Below, piece after piece: positions 8,067-17,388 of a stretch of 64,000 nt of DNA. The notes under the pieces were generated by a model, which was given only the letters and a program-made list of their open reading frames with translations, did not search any database and was not told the DNA's origin. The position numbers were made by a program, and so were the translations under genes. This DNA is from Tenericutes bacterium HGW-Tenericutes-2 (GTDB taxonomy: Bacteria > Bacillota_I > Bacilli_A > Acholeplasmatales > Acholeplasmataceae): positions 124,001-188,000 of the forward strand of contig PGXL01000001.1 in assembly GCA_002839095.1 (NCBI GenBank), in the 5' to 3' direction. Each line of letters opens with the position of its first letter. Within the stretch, counting starts at the first letter, position 1.

Positions 8067-11000
8067 CTATTCAGTGACAGTAATGGCTAATACAATCGAT
8101 CCATCTGAGCCTACATTCCATAAATCACTAAGCACAAATGAGCTAAGGTTTGTTTCCCACCATGCTAAATCAGTAGGAACTGCTGTATTTGCCAAGTCTA
8201 AGACTTGACTATGTGTAGTAGCGTTTGTAAAGCTACCAAAGATTGTACTTTGATCTAGAACTTCAACTTGATCTCTATTATAACCAATCAATCCAGTTCT
8301 TGCTCCATTGAAGGTAACTTGAAAATATGCATCCATAAGATCAGAAGTACCAGGATATCTATTGTAGCCAACAAATGCACCACCGGAGTTACCTAAAACT
8401 GATGTACCTAATACAACAATACGTACGCCACTGAAATTAGAGTTAACGTTGTCTCTAACATACCCTACTACTGCTGATGCAGCAACGTCACTTGTGCCAG
8501 TGTTTGCAGAAGATACTGTAACTCCTGATATAAAGATGTCATCAGCAATCATAGGAGCACTGTCAACTCTTCCAACTAAACCACCGACATTCTTCTGTGC
8601 TGTATTTGTAACTGTAGTGTTGATAATTGCAACATTGAATACACTTGTGCTTCTTGAAACCAATCCTATTAATCCACCAACACCATTAGAATCATTTCCT
8701 TCAACACTGGAGTTCATAATAACGATATTTTCTATTATTGTATCTCCATTTTCTACTCTACCAATAAGTCCGCCTGCTCTTGCTGTTGTGAATACATCTA
8801 GATTATCGATATGTAAATTTTGGATGGTTGCACCATTTGCTCTAGCAAATATTCCACCATATCCATTTACCGCTTGAATGGATAGATTACTAATTTTAAA
8901 GTTTTGACCGTCAAATGCACCCTTAAATGCTGCTCCAGAATCTACCCAAGTATATGAAGTGAAATCTATATTATTCACTAACACATAAGAATATGTTGAT
9001 TCGACAGTTGCCATATAATGGAATTGTTCTGCAGTTGAAATAGAGATATCTCCAACTGGATCAGCAAATGCTGAAACTAAATTGATATTTGCAGTTACTG
9101 GAGTGTTGAAATCATATGTAACTCCTGCAAGTTGCCATCCTGAGAAAACTACTTCAGCAAAGAAATGCGTTGGATCTTCAGTAGGTTCAGTAACTAATTC
9201 TCCGTAAAGAACAGTAACAGCGTTTTCTCCATCAAATGTAACTTGGTATTCCTTTGTTTCCCAAACTGCTACTAACTCGATATTAGATGTGATTTCAGTA
9301 GTGAAGCTAAATGGTGAACCGTTTAATGTCCATCCTGTAACTTCCTTCATTACACCTTCAATCATTTGATCAGGAACTATAGGTAATGTAGCAAGTTCTC
9401 CATAATTTACTTCTTGTGAAGGAACAGTAAGTCCTTCAACATTAGTAACAAATGATACTGTGCTTGCTGGTACGGTTTCATATTTACCATATAGTGTAAC
9501 TGGTACAGTGATTACATAACCGCTTGGTAAAGCAGTCAATAATTCTGCATCAGTATACCATCCAACAAAATTATAACCAGCTACGAGTGGTGCACCATGG
9601 CTAAATACATTATCTTGTCTGATCTCAATTACTTCATTAGGAATATCGAAATTATAATCTAAGGTAACTTCAACCATTGGTTTACTATTTTCAACATATA
9701 ATACCAATTCAAATACACCATTCGTACCAAATGACCATAAGTCATTATTTACAAATGTTGAAAGATTGGTTGTCCACCAAACTTGATTTTCAGGTACAAA
9801 TGTGTTTGCTAAATCTTGAGTTTGTGCATTTTGTACTGCACCTGTAAATGAACCAAAGATAGTTGTTTGATCTAAATAAGATGATACATCGTTCACTCTA
9901 GCAATTAAACCAGCGTGTGTAACATCAGTTCCTATAAATGTGACTTCAACATAAGAATTGGTTACAATTGCTGTACCAGGAAGTCTTAAATAACCGATGA
10001 GTGCTCCACCCATTACAGAATTCACTGTTGAGTCTACAACAATAATTCTATTTGCATTGACAACAGATGTTACTGAGTCTCTAACGTATCCAACAAAAGC
10101 ACTGGCACCTAAATCACCACCAGTTACAACTGTGTTAACGGTAACGTTTTTTATAAAAATGTCGCTTGCAACTAATAAACCACCATCAACTCGTCCAGCA
10201 AAACCACCTACATTTTTTTGTCCATTTGCTGTAACGGTAGAATCAATTATTGCTACATTTGATATTTCTGCTTTACGTGATATCAACCCAACGACTCCAC
10301 CAACACCATTTGAATTCGCCCCATTTACAGAGGAGTTCATAATTAATATATTTTTAATTACCGCATCATTATTTTCAACTCTACCTACTAATATTCCAGC
10401 ACGATCAATTGATGTTATAGAAGCATTTTCAATAATCAAATCTTGAATGGTACCTCCATTTAATCTAGGAAATATCCCACCATAATTATCACCTGATCTG
10501 TTAATGGTAATATTTGATAACGTATGACCATTACCATATATCTTTCCTCTAAATGATGCGTTATGTTCTGGAAAGACTAGACCTTCAAAATTTAGATTTG
10601 ATATTATAGCAAAATTTGTATTAATAACTCCACTTGCATCAGGTGTTGTCAATGTTATAAACTGCTGTGCAGTTGATATCTCGACAACTGCTTCAAATGT
10701 TAATGCATGTGACCAAACGTTTGATTCACCATTCAGTGCTACTACAAAGTGAATATGTGTGTTAGCTCCAACATTTAAATCACTTATAGCTACCGTTGTT
10801 GAATCTACAGCTACGCTTGTTCCAAGCATAATAGCTGCTGCTGTTTCAGTTGCATTTGAACTGAGTAGATAGTATAGAGTTCCTTGTGGTTGTACAAAAG
10901 TCACTGTAATATCACTATTTGATTCTAAGTATCCAACTGTAGATGCTGTTGCTCCAGTAATCTCATTCGGTTGTCCTACTGCATAAACAGTAACTTCTTG

Positions 11001-12449
11001 TGTAACAACCTTAACATCCGTGATATCACTAACATTTATGAATGTGTAGGTAACTACATAGTCACCAGCTACTGCTGTATTTACAGGGTTATCAACAGCT
11101 AATGTATATTCTGTTGTTTCTACTAAAGCTCTTTGACTACCGAAATAATTATGAATAGTTGGTGTATCAGGAGTAAATGTTGCACCTTCTTCAATTGAGA
11201 CAGTTGGTCTTATTCCTTCAACAGTACCTAACTTAATTTCTTCAACTGGTCTAGGTAGTGCTTCAATACGATTTGCTACGATATTAGTTACATACGCAGG
11301 AGCACGAAGTGCTGTTGTATTAGAGCTACCACTTCTAATGAAGAGGCTTTGTAAAGCCGTTGTACCAGTAAATGTTACTGGACCAGGGGTTATTGAAATC
11401 AGTTGTCCATCTTCATAATAGAAGACCTCTAATGTCTTATTTGCTAAATTAACTTCAGCACGTAATGTATACCATTGGTTAATATTAATATTTGTTTTAA
11501 TTAATGCACCATTATCTGTTCTATAAAATAATGCTGCACCATCCAAGCCAAATGCTACAACTGGACTTGAGGATGAAGATTGAATATTTACTGGTGATCC
11601 ATTAGATGATGTTGTTTGCATTAAATCAACTTCAAAAACAACAAGATCATATGCATGTACAACTGGTGCTTCGATTTGTAATTCAAGGTAAGCCTCAATC
11701 TTTAATGCTTTACTTCCGTTAGGAATTGCTATACCAGTGATCATATCTACAACTGTAAATACTGAATTACCAGTTTTACCTGATACAGGACCCCAAATTG
11801 TTGATTGCGTTAAAATATTACCATTTGCATAATTAAACGCTTCATTAATAATTGGTACTGTTTCTTCAATTGGAGGTAGTGCAATCACGGTTGCTGTAAA
11901 GACCTTTGTTCTATTTACAGAGCCTTTAGAAAGTGTTGCAGTTAGTGTAACACTTTGATTACCTTCTTCATGTGTAGGCTGTGTAATCACACCGTTTGCT
12001 GCGATATATTGTAACTTATCAATTGTCCATGATATAGATACACCTTGAGCTTGATATGTTGTAGGTAAAATCAATCTTGGTGAGGTATTGGTTAATGTAG
12101 AAATATCTCCTATATTTAACCAATCATATGTAGTATCTACAGCTTGTTGGTCTGTAGGTCCAGCTACATCCCATTTTGCATATAAAGTGATGTTTGCTGT
12201 AACCTTATCTGTAGTAAAATTCCAGGCATTGGTTAGACTGCTTTCCTTATACCAACCTACAAAAACATAACCTGTACGTGTTGGTGCAGTAGGTGCAGAT
12301 ATCAATGCATCACTTTCTACATCGGTAATAGCATCTACTGTATTACCGCCATTGGATTCAAATGTAACTGTATAGGTTGTAGTACCTCCACACGCTACAA
12401 GTACAAATCCAATAAATAAAATCGTCAATAAACTAAATATTTTTCTCAT
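8067..12449 (-). CDS. Large surface lipoprotein with InlB repeats, Ig-like, lectin-like and duplicated GLUG domains
   Basis: 1460 residues. A lipobox (LVACGG, Cys about 20) anchors it outside the cell. In order: an InlB/Listeria-Bacteroides repeat (29-93, ending LYAKWD); an atrophied bacterial Ig-like domain (about 105-190); a beta-sandwich region like a concanavalin-type module (200-395); further Ig-like segments; a GLUG-type beta-helix region (about 595-910); three more InlB-like repeats (about 935-1120); and a second GLUG region (about 1130-1460). The GLUG regions are clear copies: both contain GVGG(L/V)(I/V)GL, KNVGG and WWxTNLSxFV. No catalytic motif is seen. As the last gene of the pectin operon it may bind cell-wall polysaccharide or position the lyases at the surface. 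That role is inference. Confidence 0.85.
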   Translation of the reverse strand: MRKIFSLLTILFIGFVLVACGGTTTYTVTFESNGGNTVDAITDVESDALISAPTAPTRTGYVFVGWYKESSLTNAWNFTTDKVTANITLYAKWDVAGPTDQQAVDTTYDWLNIGDISTLTNTSPRLILPTTYQAQGVSISWTIDKLQYIAANGVITQPTHEEGNQSVTLTATLSKGSVNRTKVFTATVIALPPIEETVPIINEAFNYANGNILTQSTIWGPVSGKTGNSVFTVVDMITGIAIPNGSKALKIEAYLELQIEAPVVHAYDLVVFEVDLMQTTSSNGSPVNIQSSSSSPVVAFGLDGAALFYRTDNGALIKTNININQWYTLRAEVNLANKTLEVFYYEDGQLISITPGPVTFTGTTALQSLFIRSGSSNTTALRAPAYVTNIVANRIEALPRPVEEIKLGTVEGIRPTVSIEEGATFTPDTPTIHNYFGSQRALVETTEYTLAVDNPVNTAVAGDYVVTYTFINVSDITDVKVVTQEVTVYAVGQPNEITGATASTVGYLESNSDITVTFVQPQGTLYYLLSSNATETAAAIMLGTSVAVDSTTVAISDLNVGANTHIHFVVALNGESNVWSHALTFEAVVEISTAQQFITLTTPDASGVINTNFAIISNLNFEGLVFPEHNASFRGKIYGNGHTLSNITINRSGDNYGGIFPRLNGGTIQDLIIENASITSIDRAGILVGRVENNDAVIKNILIMNSSVNGANSNGVGGVVGLISRKAEISNVAIIDSTVTANGQKNVGGFAGRVDGGLLVASDIFIKNVTVNTVVTGGDLGASAFVGYVRDSVTSVVNANRIIVVDSTVNSVMGGALIGYLRLPGTAIVTNSYVEVTFIGTDVTHAGLIARVNDVSSYLDQTTIFGSFTGAVQNAQTQDLANTFVPENQVWWTTNLSTFVNNDLWSFGTNGVFELVLYVENSKPMVEVTLDYNFDIPNEVIEIRQDNVFSHGAPLVAGYNFVGWYTDAELLTALPSGYVITVPVTLYGKYETVPASTVSFVTNVEGLTVPSQEVNYGELATLPIVPDQMIEGVMKEVTGWTLNGSPFSFTTEITSNIELVAVWETKEYQVTFDGENAVTVLYGELVTEPTEDPTHFFAEVVFSGWQLAGVTYDFNTPVTANINLVSAFADPVGDISISTAEQFHYMATVESTYSYVLVNNIDFTSYTWVDSGAAFKGAFDGQNFKISNLSIQAVNGYGGIFARANGATIQNLHIDNLDVFTTARAGGLIGRVENGDTIIENIVIMNSSVEGNDSNGVGGLIGLVSRSTSVFNVAIINTTVTNTAQKNVGGLVGRVDSAPMIADDIFISGVTVSSANTGTSDVAASAVVGYVRDNVNSNFSGVRIVVLGTSVLGNSGGAFVGYNRYPGTSDLMDAYFQVTFNGARTGLIGYNRDQVEVLDQSTIFGSFTNATTHSQVLDLANTAVPTDLAWWETNLSSFVLSDLWNVGSDGSIVLAITVTE

Positions 12450-12459
12450 AAATCCTCCC

Positions 12460-12918
12460 TTATCCTAAATATTTATTACATGTAAACCCCTCTTGTGGAG
12501 CTACAACAAATAACAATTTGGCAGTTCTGGTTTGACCTTGATAAGTTAATATGACATCAACTACAACAGGCCAATTATCATTTAAGTTATTAAACTGACT
12601 TTTTGAAACTCCTTGCTGATCTCTTGACTCTATCCAACATTCAGTAGGTAATGTTACATTACCTGTGTTATCAATAATGTTAACATTTCTGGATTGATAA
12701 GATATTTGAACACCTTGATATGAAGTTGGTAAGCCTAAGCTACCAGCTTCTCTAATCACTGCACTTGTTTTATTTGCCATTCCAGATAAATCCTCTGCTT
12801 CCATTAATAAACGGAATGTGGTATCGACTACATCAGGATCTTCTGTTTCATCATTTTTGCATCCAACAAGAGCGAATGCAACTAGTAATATTGTTAATAA
12901 AAATAATATTTTTTTCAT
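12460..12918 (-). CDS. Small lipoprotein of the pectin operon, unknown function
   Basis: 152 residues from the ATG at 12916-12918, which has GGGAGTG six bases upstream; a TTG five codons earlier lacks a ribosome site. Residues 1-20 form a lipoprotein signal ending LVGCKN. The rest is one Ig-like beta-domain (about 30-145): GLPTSYQGVQISYQSRNVNI followed by TGNVTLPT resembles the atrophied Ig repeats of the large lipoprotein next door. I do not recognise a function. Tight spacing (five bases after the upstream stop, ten before the next start) puts it in the same transcript, so a binding or spacer role at the surface is likely. Confidence 0.75.
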   Translation of the reverse strand: MKKILFLLTILLVAFALVGCKNDETEDPDVVDTTFRLLMEAEDLSGMANKTSAVIREAGSLGLPTSYQGVQISYQSRNVNIIDNTGNVTLPTECWIESRDQQGVSKSQFNNLNDNWPVVVDVILTYQGQTRTAKLLFVVAPQEGFTCNKYLG

Positions 12919-12923
12919 ATACA

Positions 12924-14699
12924 TCACTCCCAATCATAAATAGTCTTGGTATAGATCACATTTTGTGTATAGCTTCGATCTTCTACTACTCCATCATCAG
13001 CAAGTAAGTATCCATGGATATAACCTGAATCTGCTAGATAAAACGGCATTTGATTTAATGGTATACCTCTAATTACAGCATCTAATGTAAGTAGAGCTAA
13101 TGTATCTGGTTGATCTAGACGACTGTAAAGCATAATTTCACTATCTACAAAGAATCCTCTATGAAATTTTTCTCTAACGATATTATTGCCAATAGTTCTT
13201 GCAACTTCTAAATAAGCTGTATTCTTCGTATAATCATATAATTCAACCATTGTCATTAATGCAAATGGATCGTCAATTGCTGTATCAATATTCAAGTTTG
13301 GCTTTGCGCCACCTAATTCACCAATATCACCTAAACCGTAAGTATAAACGATATCTCTAAAGTATGACCATAGCTTTACTCTATTCTCAGGATTAGGTGT
13401 TTGTAAAATGGTTCTAAGAATTGGCAGTAGGTAAGTTGTAGGCATTGGAACATAATCTAATCTCATATTGGATGGTCCAAAGTAACCAACTTCAGGAACT
13501 ACATAACCATAGGTTACTGTACCATCGATAAACATCGGAATGATTTTATTTTGTCCGTTCACTCTGATATATGCATATTCAAGATATCCTTCAAGATAGG
13601 TTCTTGCCCATTCAACAAAATCAGTGACTCCATATTTATCAGCTGCTTCTAGTAGCATTAAAATATTGTCTACATAAACAGCTTGTGTGTTTTTCCAAGC
13701 TACATTGGATTCTCTTGCTATAGAACCGAAATCTCTAAATTGTCTTGCAACTCTATCACCACAGCCAGAGTTTGTATATGCAGGGTCTGCACATTCTAAA
13801 GGTGATCTAGTAATTGATGTTGATTTGTATTGATAAACTGTCATCCCAGTGATAGGATGTGATGCACGGTTGTATTGACTCATTAAATAGAATGCCCAAT
13901 CTGCAGGTACCTGATCACCAGTAAAGTGTGATAAAGTATATGCTGCATACGCAAGGTCTGTAGCTGAGTTAACAAATGGTAATAAACCAGGTGAATCAGC
14001 AGGTATGATTGGCATTCCAAACTCATCAAACTGAATAACATGATCTGGAATCATTTGTCCAAAAACATTGCTATCATAAGCGGTTGAATAGGAACCATGT
14101 CGATTCATATCAGTTGATGACCAGTAAAAATGCGCTGTCCATAATTGTCTCATAAACTTTAGGGTTGCTTCTTCATTAACTTCCATCATTAATTCATAAT
14201 ATGGCATCATATTTTTAAGTTCATGAGGTCCATTAGGACCTTCAAAGGATTGAACTTCCATGTTATCTAGGTTAATAGCTCGATGACCACCCCAGTGAAA
14301 TAATCCATTCACATTTTGATAATCATTCATAAATTCAGACAATACTTCTACTGCTGAATTTTTGTACTTGCTTGAACCAGTAACCTCTGAAAGTGCAACC
14401 AACGTTCTAAAGAAATTTTGTTGATTTGCAAGATTTGCATAAGGCACTTGTGCTCTATTTGGAAACGTCCATCTTGCTGGTTCTCCAGTAAGTGTGTTAA
14501 TTGCATCCGGTAATAGAGAAGTATTTGGGTTATACTCACCACCATATTTCAATACATTTTCTACATGTTGTATAACTGCATGAAGTCTTTCATAATCTGA
14601 TTCAGTGTATACGATGCTATTGTTTGCAGCTTTTACATTTAAAGCAGGGGCAAACATAAGAATGAATACAATAATAAAGCTTAACATTATTTTTTTCAT
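12924..14699 (-). CDS. Secreted pectate lyase, probable polysaccharide lyase family 2
   Basis: 591 residues from the ATG at 14697-14699 (AAAGGGTG six bases before). A signal peptide (about 1-24, ending VKA) lacks a lipobox cysteine, so the protein is secreted or held at the membrane face. The body looks like an all-alpha toroid. Three spaced motifs match the PL2 active site as I remember it from Yersinia YePL2A (metal ligands H109, E130, H172; base R171): WGGH with H139, PHELK with E160 (same 21-residue spacing), and NRHGS with R200-H201. PL2 enzymes cleave polygalacturonate by beta-elimination. The neighbours (PL1 lyase, sugar ABC importer) agree. Another alpha/alpha-toroid lyase family is the main alternative. 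Confidence 0.72.
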   Translation of the reverse strand: MKKIMLSFIIVFILMFAPALNVKAANNSIVYTESDYERLHAVIQHVENVLKYGGEYNPNTSLLPDAINTLTGEPARWTFPNRAQVPYANLANQQNFFRTLVALSEVTGSSKYKNSAVEVLSEFMNDYQNVNGLFHWGGHRAINLDNMEVQSFEGPNGPHELKNMMPYYELMMEVNEEATLKFMRQLWTAHFYWSSTDMNRHGSYSTAYDSNVFGQMIPDHVIQFDEFGMPIIPADSPGLLPFVNSATDLAYAAYTLSHFTGDQVPADWAFYLMSQYNRASHPITGMTVYQYKSTSITRSPLECADPAYTNSGCGDRVARQFRDFGSIARESNVAWKNTQAVYVDNILMLLEAADKYGVTDFVEWARTYLEGYLEYAYIRVNGQNKIIPMFIDGTVTYGYVVPEVGYFGPSNMRLDYVPMPTTYLLPILRTILQTPNPENRVKLWSYFRDIVYTYGLGDIGELGGAKPNLNIDTAIDDPFALMTMVELYDYTKNTAYLEVARTIGNNIVREKFHRGFFVDSEIMLYSRLDQPDTLALLTLDAVIRGIPLNQMPFYLADSGYIHGYLLADDGVVEDRSYTQNVIYTKTIYDWE

Positions 14700-14700
14700 T

Positions 14701-15570
14701 TTAAGCACCCTTTCTTTCGACAATTACTCGATCTAAATATGCCCAACCTGCGCTGTGTCGAGGCATAGTAACCTTAAATACATTCGGTACAATAATCTCT
14801 CCATCATTTAATGCATTGACTCGATTACTAATGTGGAATGCACCAGAATGGAGTAATGTTTGATTTTGATCATTGACTAAATATGCAGCAACAACATTGG
14901 TTGAAGCATCCCATTCAAACTTAAATGTGTACCAATTGCCTTTTGTTATTGTTATATTGGTTGCAATGGTATCACCACCATCGCCTGAACCTGAATAATA
15001 GAAAAATGGTCCACCAACTTTAACTGAGACTTTTAAATCCTGACCAATAGATACCCCAATCGTATTGACTGCACCAGTTGCTACACCTATAGATACTGAA
15101 TTACTTGTAACATCTGTAGGTATCATAATATTTGCATAAGCAACACCTTTACGATCAATATCTAAATTAAACTTAGTTGTAAAGATGAATGTTGGTGTAG
15201 GAGCAGATTGAGGAAAAGCCGGTGCTCTTAAGCCATCTGAATACATTTTTACGTATCTATTTCCACCAGTTTCTTCAGCAATCAGTGTTCTAACACCATC
15301 AACTGCATACTCTTGATTTCTATATAATAACCAGTTTCTTGGATTGGATCCAACGCGTTCTGTATCAAAAGTTTCATTGATCAAAAACTCTTCAGGTGTT
15401 GCAGAAATATGATCCAAATCTGAAGAAGGAATATAACATCCTTCAGCTAAAGGAGTATCTTTGCAAATATAATCCTCTTGAGCTAATGGTTCATTTGGTG
15501 TAACAGCCTCAGTACAAGCGCTGATAATGAGCGTGAAAATTAAAACTAGTATACTTACTATTTTTTTCAT
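14701..15570 (-). CDS. Lipoprotein with a lectin-like beta-sandwich domain
   Basis: 289 residues with a lipoprotein signal (ISACTE, Cys about 19). Residues 65-285 have the strand pattern of a concanavalin/LamG-like carbohydrate-binding domain: INETFDTE at the start, NWYTFKFEWDASTNVVAAYL in the middle, and a final AYLDRVIVERKG strand. No catalytic acids can be assigned. A related beta-sandwich occurs inside the 1460-residue lipoprotein of the same operon. It lies 14 bases after the importer's second permease gene and just before the PL2-type lyase, so it probably holds pectic polymer or lyase products near the importer. The specific ligand is unknown. Confidence 0.75.
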   Translation of the reverse strand: MKKIVSILVLIFTLIISACTEAVTPNEPLAQEDYICKDTPLAEGCYIPSSDLDHISATPEEFLINETFDTERVGSNPRNWLLYRNQEYAVDGVRTLIAEETGGNRYVKMYSDGLRAPAFPQSAPTPTFIFTTKFNLDIDRKGVAYANIMIPTDVTSNSVSIGVATGAVNTIGVSIGQDLKVSVKVGGPFFYYSGSGDGGDTIATNITITKGNWYTFKFEWDASTNVVAAYLVNDQNQTLLHSGAFHISNRVNALNDGEIIVPNVFKVTMPRHSAGWAYLDRVIVERKGA

Positions 15571-15584
15571 AAATAACCTCTTTT

Positions 15585-16493
15585 CTATCCCTTGATTGCT
15601 GAATCTGCATCATTACCAACAAAGTATTTCTGAGCTGAGAAGAATATGATAATGAGTAGTGAAACAGAGACAATCGATCTAGCATAAACATGGGCATATG
15701 TATTTGTTGAATCTAAACCTAGTGAAGGTAACACTAGAGATAATGGATAAGTTGATACAGCCCCTCTATAAATCAGTGGTCCTTGATAATCATTAAATGC
15801 AGAAATAAACATCAATAAAGCTACTGTCATTACAATCGGCTTTAGGATTGGCATTAACACATAAAATAAGACTTGAAATTTATTTGCTCCATCCATATAA
15901 GCTGCTTCATCTAAATCTCTTGGTATCGTTCTAAAAAACTGAATGAACATAAAGATAGAAAATGAATTGATTGCAAACATCGATCCAGCCCATAATGGTA
16001 AATATGGCATAAATGGTGCTGTAGATCCTTCCCATAGTGGGGCTAGCCCAGGACTTGTCCAAAATGCATACATTGGAATTCTAAAGATGGTTGAAGGCAT
16101 AAGTAATGTTCCAATCACCAAAGCAAATACTATCTTCTTTCCCTTGAAATGCATTCTAGTAATTACATAAGCTGAGATTAAGCAGGAAAATGTTCCAAAT
16201 AATACTTCAGGAATTGTAAATTGTAGGGTGTTCCATAAGGCTCTAAGTAGAGAATACCCTTGAACACTACCCCATCCAGGAGCTGTAAGAGACTCCTTCC
16301 ATCCAATCAATGTAAACTCTCTTGGTATAAATCCAAAGGAGAAGGTGGAGCTTGCATCAAATGATGCTCCAACAATCCAAAGCAATGGATATAACATTAC
16401 AAGAGCTGCAATAATGATAATTGAATATTTTAATACTTCTATGGTTGTTTTTTTATAGCGATGCTTTTGAATTCTTGCTTGTGCTTGTGTCAT
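15585..16493 (-). CDS. Carbohydrate ABC transporter permease, MalG type
   Basis: 302 residues from the ATG at 16491-16493, chosen because AGGAGG lies seven bases upstream; the frame extends to 16526 but would overlap the preceding gene. Six membrane segments; the inner-membrane EAA loop is clear (DEAAYMDGANKFQVLFYVLMP), the contact site for the ATPase subunit. The C-terminal KYFVGNDADSAIKG is typical of sugar-type MalG permeases. It pairs with the MalF-type permease 11 bases upstream. Context points to oligogalacturonides as cargo. No ATPase gene is nearby, so a shared MsmX-like ATPase encoded elsewhere is likely. Confidence 0.92.
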   Translation of the reverse strand: MTQAQARIQKHRYKKTTIEVLKYSIIIIAALVMLYPLLWIVGASFDASSTFSFGFIPREFTLIGWKESLTAPGWGSVQGYSLLRALWNTLQFTIPEVLFGTFSCLISAYVITRMHFKGKKIVFALVIGTLLMPSTIFRIPMYAFWTSPGLAPLWEGSTAPFMPYLPLWAGSMFAINSFSIFMFIQFFRTIPRDLDEAAYMDGANKFQVLFYVLMPILKPIVMTVALLMFISAFNDYQGPLIYRGAVSTYPLSLVLPSLGLDSTNTYAHVYARSIVSVSLLIIIFFSAQKYFVGNDADSAIKG

Positions 16494-16504
16494 ATCATCG
16501 CCTC

Positions 16505-17386
16505 CTAATCCTGATAATGAACCCAATACTTAGAGGATCTAAATATTAGGATGGTAAATACCATAATGATTAAGAATAGAATCCATGACATTGCTGCACC
16601 AAGATTCAGGTTACCACCATCAAATGCTGTCTGATAGATCAAGAGATTTAATACTCTTGTAGAATTTGCAGGTCCACCTTGAGTAATGAGTGCTGGACCG
16701 TTGAAGACCTGAAAGGTTTCAACTAAGCGCATGACAGCATTGAATAAAATAATTGGGGTTATCATAGGTATCGTAATCGCGAAAAATTGTTTAAACTTAT
16801 TTGCTCCATCAATAGTTGCTGCTTCATATAAGGATTCAGGAACATTTTTGAGTGCATTTAAGAAAATTAACATTGTTGAACCAAACTGCCATACACGTAG
16901 TGTGACTAAGCTAGTCATCGCACCTCCTGCAGTTCCTAACCATGAAACAGGAGAGATTCCAAAGAGCATAATAAACTGATTGATTAACCCATCATCTCTA
17001 AATATAAATCTCCATAATACGATGATTGCTACGTTGGTACCAAGTACTGTTGGCATATAAAATGCAGTTCTAAACAATCCAACACCCTTTAGTTTTAATG
17101 CTAATACATAGGCGATAAGTAAGCTGACAATTAAAATGAGTGGAACAGTGAAAAACACATAAATGAATGTAACTTTCAATGAGTTCATAAACTGTTCACC
17201 TATGAACTGGCTAGAATTAAAGAGTTGTTCGTAATTAGCAAAACCAACAAAGGTAGAATTTCTACCTCTTGTCTCAAATAAACTCATAATAAATGAGCTA
17301 ATGAATGGATATAATTTAAATAGCAGAAACCCTATAATCCATGGTCCCAATAAAGCATAGGGTACCCATTTCTTTTCTCCAACCAT
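16505..17386 (-). CDS. Carbohydrate ABC transporter permease, MalF type
   Basis: A 293-residue, six-helix permease beginning with the typical YALLGPWIIGFLLFKLYPF segment. The EAA loop reads YEAATIDGANKFKQFFAITIP. GGAGG stands six bases before the ATG. The start is two bases after the solute-binding protein's stop codon, and the partner permease starts 11 bases downstream, so the three are surely co-transcribed. Together with the binding protein it forms a CUT1-type importer. Substrate assignment to pectin fragments comes from the two lyases in the operon and not from the permease sequence itself. Confidence 0.92.
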   Translation of the reverse strand: MVGEKKWVPYALLGPWIIGFLLFKLYPFISSFIMSLFETRGRNSTFVGFANYEQLFNSSQFIGEQFMNSLKVTFIYVFFTVPLILIVSLLIAYVLALKLKGVGLFRTAFYMPTVLGTNVAIIVLWRFIFRDDGLINQFIMLFGISPVSWLGTAGGAMTSLVTLRVWQFGSTMLIFLNALKNVPESLYEAATIDGANKFKQFFAITIPMITPIILFNAVMRLVETFQVFNGPALITQGGPANSTRVLNLLIYQTAFDGGNLNLGAAMSWILFLIIMVFTILIFRSSKYWVHYQD

Positions 17387-17388
17387 GC

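Noticed and set aside
8449-10446. Long plus-strand open frames opposite the large lipoprotein gene (8449-8877, 9997-10446)
   Set aside because: They are antisense shadows of repetitive Thr/Ser/Val-rich coding sequence, with no ribosome site and proline/threonine-rich meaningless products.
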